64,000 nucleotides of DNA. Source: DASRDZ01 sp035652335. Lineage in GTDB: Bacteria; Chloroflexota; Dormibacteria; Aeolococcales; Aeolococcaceae. The translations under genes and the position numbers were made by a program. The notes beneath the pieces are model-generated. The model was not told the DNA's origin and searched no databases. It was given only the letters and a program-made list of their open reading frames with translations. Position 1 is the first letter of the stretch. Each line of letters begins with the position of its first letter. The DNA is taken from contig DASRDZ010000071.1 of assembly GCA_035652335.1 (NCBI GenBank), positions 5,665 through 69,664 of the forward strand, in the 5' to 3' direction. Positions 62,300 through 64,000 of this stretch are shown here, in pieces.

Positions 62300-63411
62300 C
62301 TGCGCAGGGGCGGTTCTGTGAGCGGCTCGGGGAAGGGCAGCGTCGACAGCACCGTGGGGCGCCACCCGGCGGGACGCGGCACGTCGTGGGGGGGCGGCAC
62401 CGGGGCGCGGCGGACGCAGGCGGCGGGCTCGAGGTCCTCGCGCAGCGCCACCGCGACCGGGAAGCGGAGCATGCCGTCCGCGGCGCGGCCACCGTGGCGC
62501 AGCGTGACCGTCAGGTGGGGGCGCAGCCAGGCCACCTCCCCGTCGACGTGCGGAGGCACACCGCCGTCGTACGGCGCCTCGTCGGTGGCAAGCTCGGTGA
62601 CCCGAGCCCGCAGCCAGCTCGCCACCGGCTCGGACCAGTTGGCCTCCACCCGCGCACAGGGCACGAGACGCCCCTCGACGTATTCGCCCCCGTGCAATCG
62701 CACGTGGCCGCGCTCGGCCTGCTCGACTCCGGTCACCACCGCGTCGACGCGGTCCTCGATGGCGATGCGCAGGCGGTCGGGCGAGGCCACCCCCGGGTGG
62801 TAGCGCGCCTCCGCGCGACGCGCCAGCACGGCGCTCAGCCCGCGTTCCTCGGCCGCCTCGTGGAAGGCGTGCCCGTCGCCGCGCACCCAGTCGGGCACCT
62901 GCAGGTGCGAGTCGGCGGCCACGGCGCCGCGCAACGTCTCCAGGCGGCGGTCGAAGCTCCAGGCCGTGGTCGGGGTGGTGTCGAGGTGGAGCAGGTCGGT
63001 GGCCAGGAACACGGCCGGCGCCACCCGCGGGCCGCCGCAGAGGCGCTGGGCGAGCGCGGCGAGGTCGGGACGACCCTCCGGGTCGAGCACGGCGAGGACG
63101 CCGTCGAGGACGGCGGCACGCTGGGGCAGGGCCTGTGCCACGGCGGCCACCTCGGGCACCAGCGGGGTCAGGTCCTGGAGGCGCTCACCCTGCAGGCGGA
63201 TGGCGCCGTCCGCGCCGGCGAAGAGGAGGGCGCGCACGCCGTCCCAGTCCACCGAGAAGCGCCACTCCGGCGAGTCGAACGGCGCGCTGCAGGGCACCGA
63301 GCGCTCGGGCCGGATGCGCCCGGGCAGCGCCGACGGCGCGGGCAGGGCGATGGGGAGGGTGGGGTCGGCGGAGCGGGTGGTGCGTCGCCGTCCGGTCGGT
63401 CTCGGCGCCAC
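62296..63411 (-). CDS. LigD-type ATP-dependent DNA ligase homologue lacking catalytic lysines (pseudo-ligase)
   Basis: 371 residues that follow the LigD ligase domain from end to end, but the nucleotidyl-transfer motifs are altered. Motif I, normally K-W-D-G-Y-R, reads EWRFSVDWDGVRALL, so the AMP-accepting Lys is Asp. Motif III, normally LDGE, reads AVLDGVLAVLD. Motif IV, normally EGVxAKR, reads RGLSAVLARRAEARYHPG. Motif V, normally WVKxK, reads DRLRIAIED. The OB-fold part remains (ATDEAPYD, WLRPHLTVTLRH). Remarkably the whole protein contains no lysine. It starts 7 bases after the ku stop and overlaps the HAD gene. It is probably catalytically dead and may be a structural NHEJ partner of Ku; that role is inference. 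Confidence 0.78.
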   Translation of the reverse strand: MAPRPTGRRRTTRSADPTLPIALPAPSALPGRIRPERSVPCSAPFDSPEWRFSVDWDGVRALLFAGADGAIRLQGERLQDLTPLVPEVAAVAQALPQRAAVLDGVLAVLDPEGRPDLAALAQRLCGGPRVAPAVFLATDLLHLDTTPTTAWSFDRRLETLRGAVAADSHLQVPDWVRGDGHAFHEAAEERGLSAVLARRAEARYHPGVASPDRLRIAIEDRVDAVVTGVEQAERGHVRLHGGEYVEGRLVPCARVEANWSEPVASWLRARVTELATDEAPYDGGVPPHVDGEVAWLRPHLTVTLRHGGRAADGMLRFPVAVALREDLEPAACVRRAPVPPPHDVPRPAGWRPTVLSTLPFPEPLTEPPLRR

Positions 63412-63418
63412 CTGGGGG

Positions 63419-64000
63419 CTACGACGCCTTGCGGCGCCGGGTCGTCTCGCGGCGCGCCGCGGTGGCGCTCTCCCCCGACTTGCGGCGCGACCGGGTCCCG
63501 CCGGCCGCCGCCTCGCGCGTCTCCGCCTGCGCCGCGCGCCCCTGCTTGGAGGCCTCGACCGACGCCTTCAGCGCCGCCATGAGGTCCATCACCTTGGGCG
63601 GCTCGACCTCGGCGGGGCGCTCCACCTCGCGGTTCTCCATCTTGGCGTCGACCACCTGCATCACCGCCTCGCGGTACTCGTCGTGGTAGCGGGTGGGGTC
63701 GAAGGCGGCGCTCAGGTTCTCGATGAGCATCCGCGCCATGGCCAGCTCCTGCTTGCGGATCTCGACCTCCTGCTCGGGGAGGGAGAGCTCACCCATGTCG
63801 CGGATCTCGTCGGGCCAGTGCAGGGTGTTGAGGACGATCCCCCTGCCGTGCAGGGCGATCCGGCAGAGGTGCTCGCGGTCGCGCAGGGCGATCTTGCCGA
63901 TGGCCACCTTGCCCGCCTCGTCGAGCGCCTGCTTGAGCAGGTAGTACGGCTTGACGCCGACCGACTCCGGCTCCAGGTAGTAGGCGCCCTTGACGTAGAG
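63419..64000 (-). CDS. ku: Non-homologous end joining protein Ku (partial, 5' end outside window)
   Basis: The last 193 residues of bacterial Ku, the ring-shaped homodimer that binds DNA double-strand ends and recruits LigD. The frame is open to base 64000. Seen: LYVKGAYYLEPESVGVKPYY, LLKQALDEAGKVAIGKIALR, REHLCRIALHGRGIVLNTLHW and QELAMARMLIENLSAAFDPTRYHDEY, all core Ku blocks, then a Lys/Arg/Ala-rich C-terminal tail (TRSRRKSGESATAARRETTRR) of the type that modulates DNA sliding and ligase recruitment. The tail keeps lysines, unlike the adjacent lysine-free ligase homologue. Confidence 0.95.
   Translation of the reverse strand, partial: LYVKGAYYLEPESVGVKPYYLLKQALDEAGKVAIGKIALRDREHLCRIALHGRGIVLNTLHWPDEIRDMGELSLPEQEVEIRKQELAMARMLIENLSAAFDPTRYHDEYREAVMQVVDAKMENREVERPAEVEPPKVMDLMAALKASVEASKQGRAAQAETREAAAGGTRSRRKSGESATAARRETTRRRKAS

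Overview
This 64 kb window is very GC-rich bacterial chromosome, densely packed on both strands. The gene content (Ku-type NHEJ, DUF222/HNH protein, MaoC dehydratase, lipoproteins with lipoboxes, LysM lytic transglycosylase, secreted FPFG-repeat proteins) and the many apparently leaderless promoters suggest a high-GC terrabacterium such as an actinobacterium or a Dormibacterota/Chloroflexota relative. No rRNA or other taxonomic marker is present, so this is inference. I saw no tRNA, rRNA, CRISPR array, insertion sequence or prophage.

Layout. 1-2301: the end of 2-oxoglutarate dehydrogenase E1, overlapping dihydrolipoyl dehydrogenase. 2359-16691: two giant secreted proteins of bacterial Ig-like repeats, each with six FPFG repeats (N-terminal in one, C-terminal in the other). 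17136-18320: a DUF222/HNH protein. 18363-23705: a compact hutH-hutU-hutG-hutI operon that degrades histidine to glutamate. 23795-29256: lipoprotein, proC, a membrane TPR-like protein, a thioesterase, a glycerophosphodiester phosphodiesterase and a flippase-like membrane protein. 29253-33796 (minus strand): a sensorless histidine kinase, a sedolisin protease, a small acidic protein and a MarR-MFS exporter pair. 34160-45910: a surface-protein neighbourhood with a lipoprotein, a BNR/sortilin-like repeat protein with an LPNTS tail, a PIG-L deacetylase, a penicillin acylase, a GH18 protein and an unrecognised triple-repeat protein.

45981-49403: an alpha/beta hydrolase, a PhaC-like Cys hydrolase divergent from a TetR regulator, and a MaoC dehydratase, possibly a small hydroxyacyl-CoA/PHA module. 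49405-53474: pepA, an RpiB-like isomerase and a small HTH protein (overlapping operon), then queG and a YhhN protein whose only sensible start is ACG. 53422-58624: PadR and its apparent target, moaA, a nucleoside phosphorylase, a saccharopine-dehydrogenase-like reductase, a HAD phosphatase and a small membrane protein. 58797-64000: LysM/SLT transglycosylase, Ppx/GppA, an amidinotransferase-fold hydrolase, a HAD-IIB phosphatase, a lysine-free LigD-like ligase lacking its catalytic lysine, and Ku (cut by the window edge).

The most unusual items are the lysine-free pseudo-ligase directly behind ku, the all-or-none cysteine pairs in the 3505-residue Ig-repeat protein, the triple-repeat protein at 45305-45910, and a consistent -10 box placed about 8 bases before the start codon of a dozen genes.
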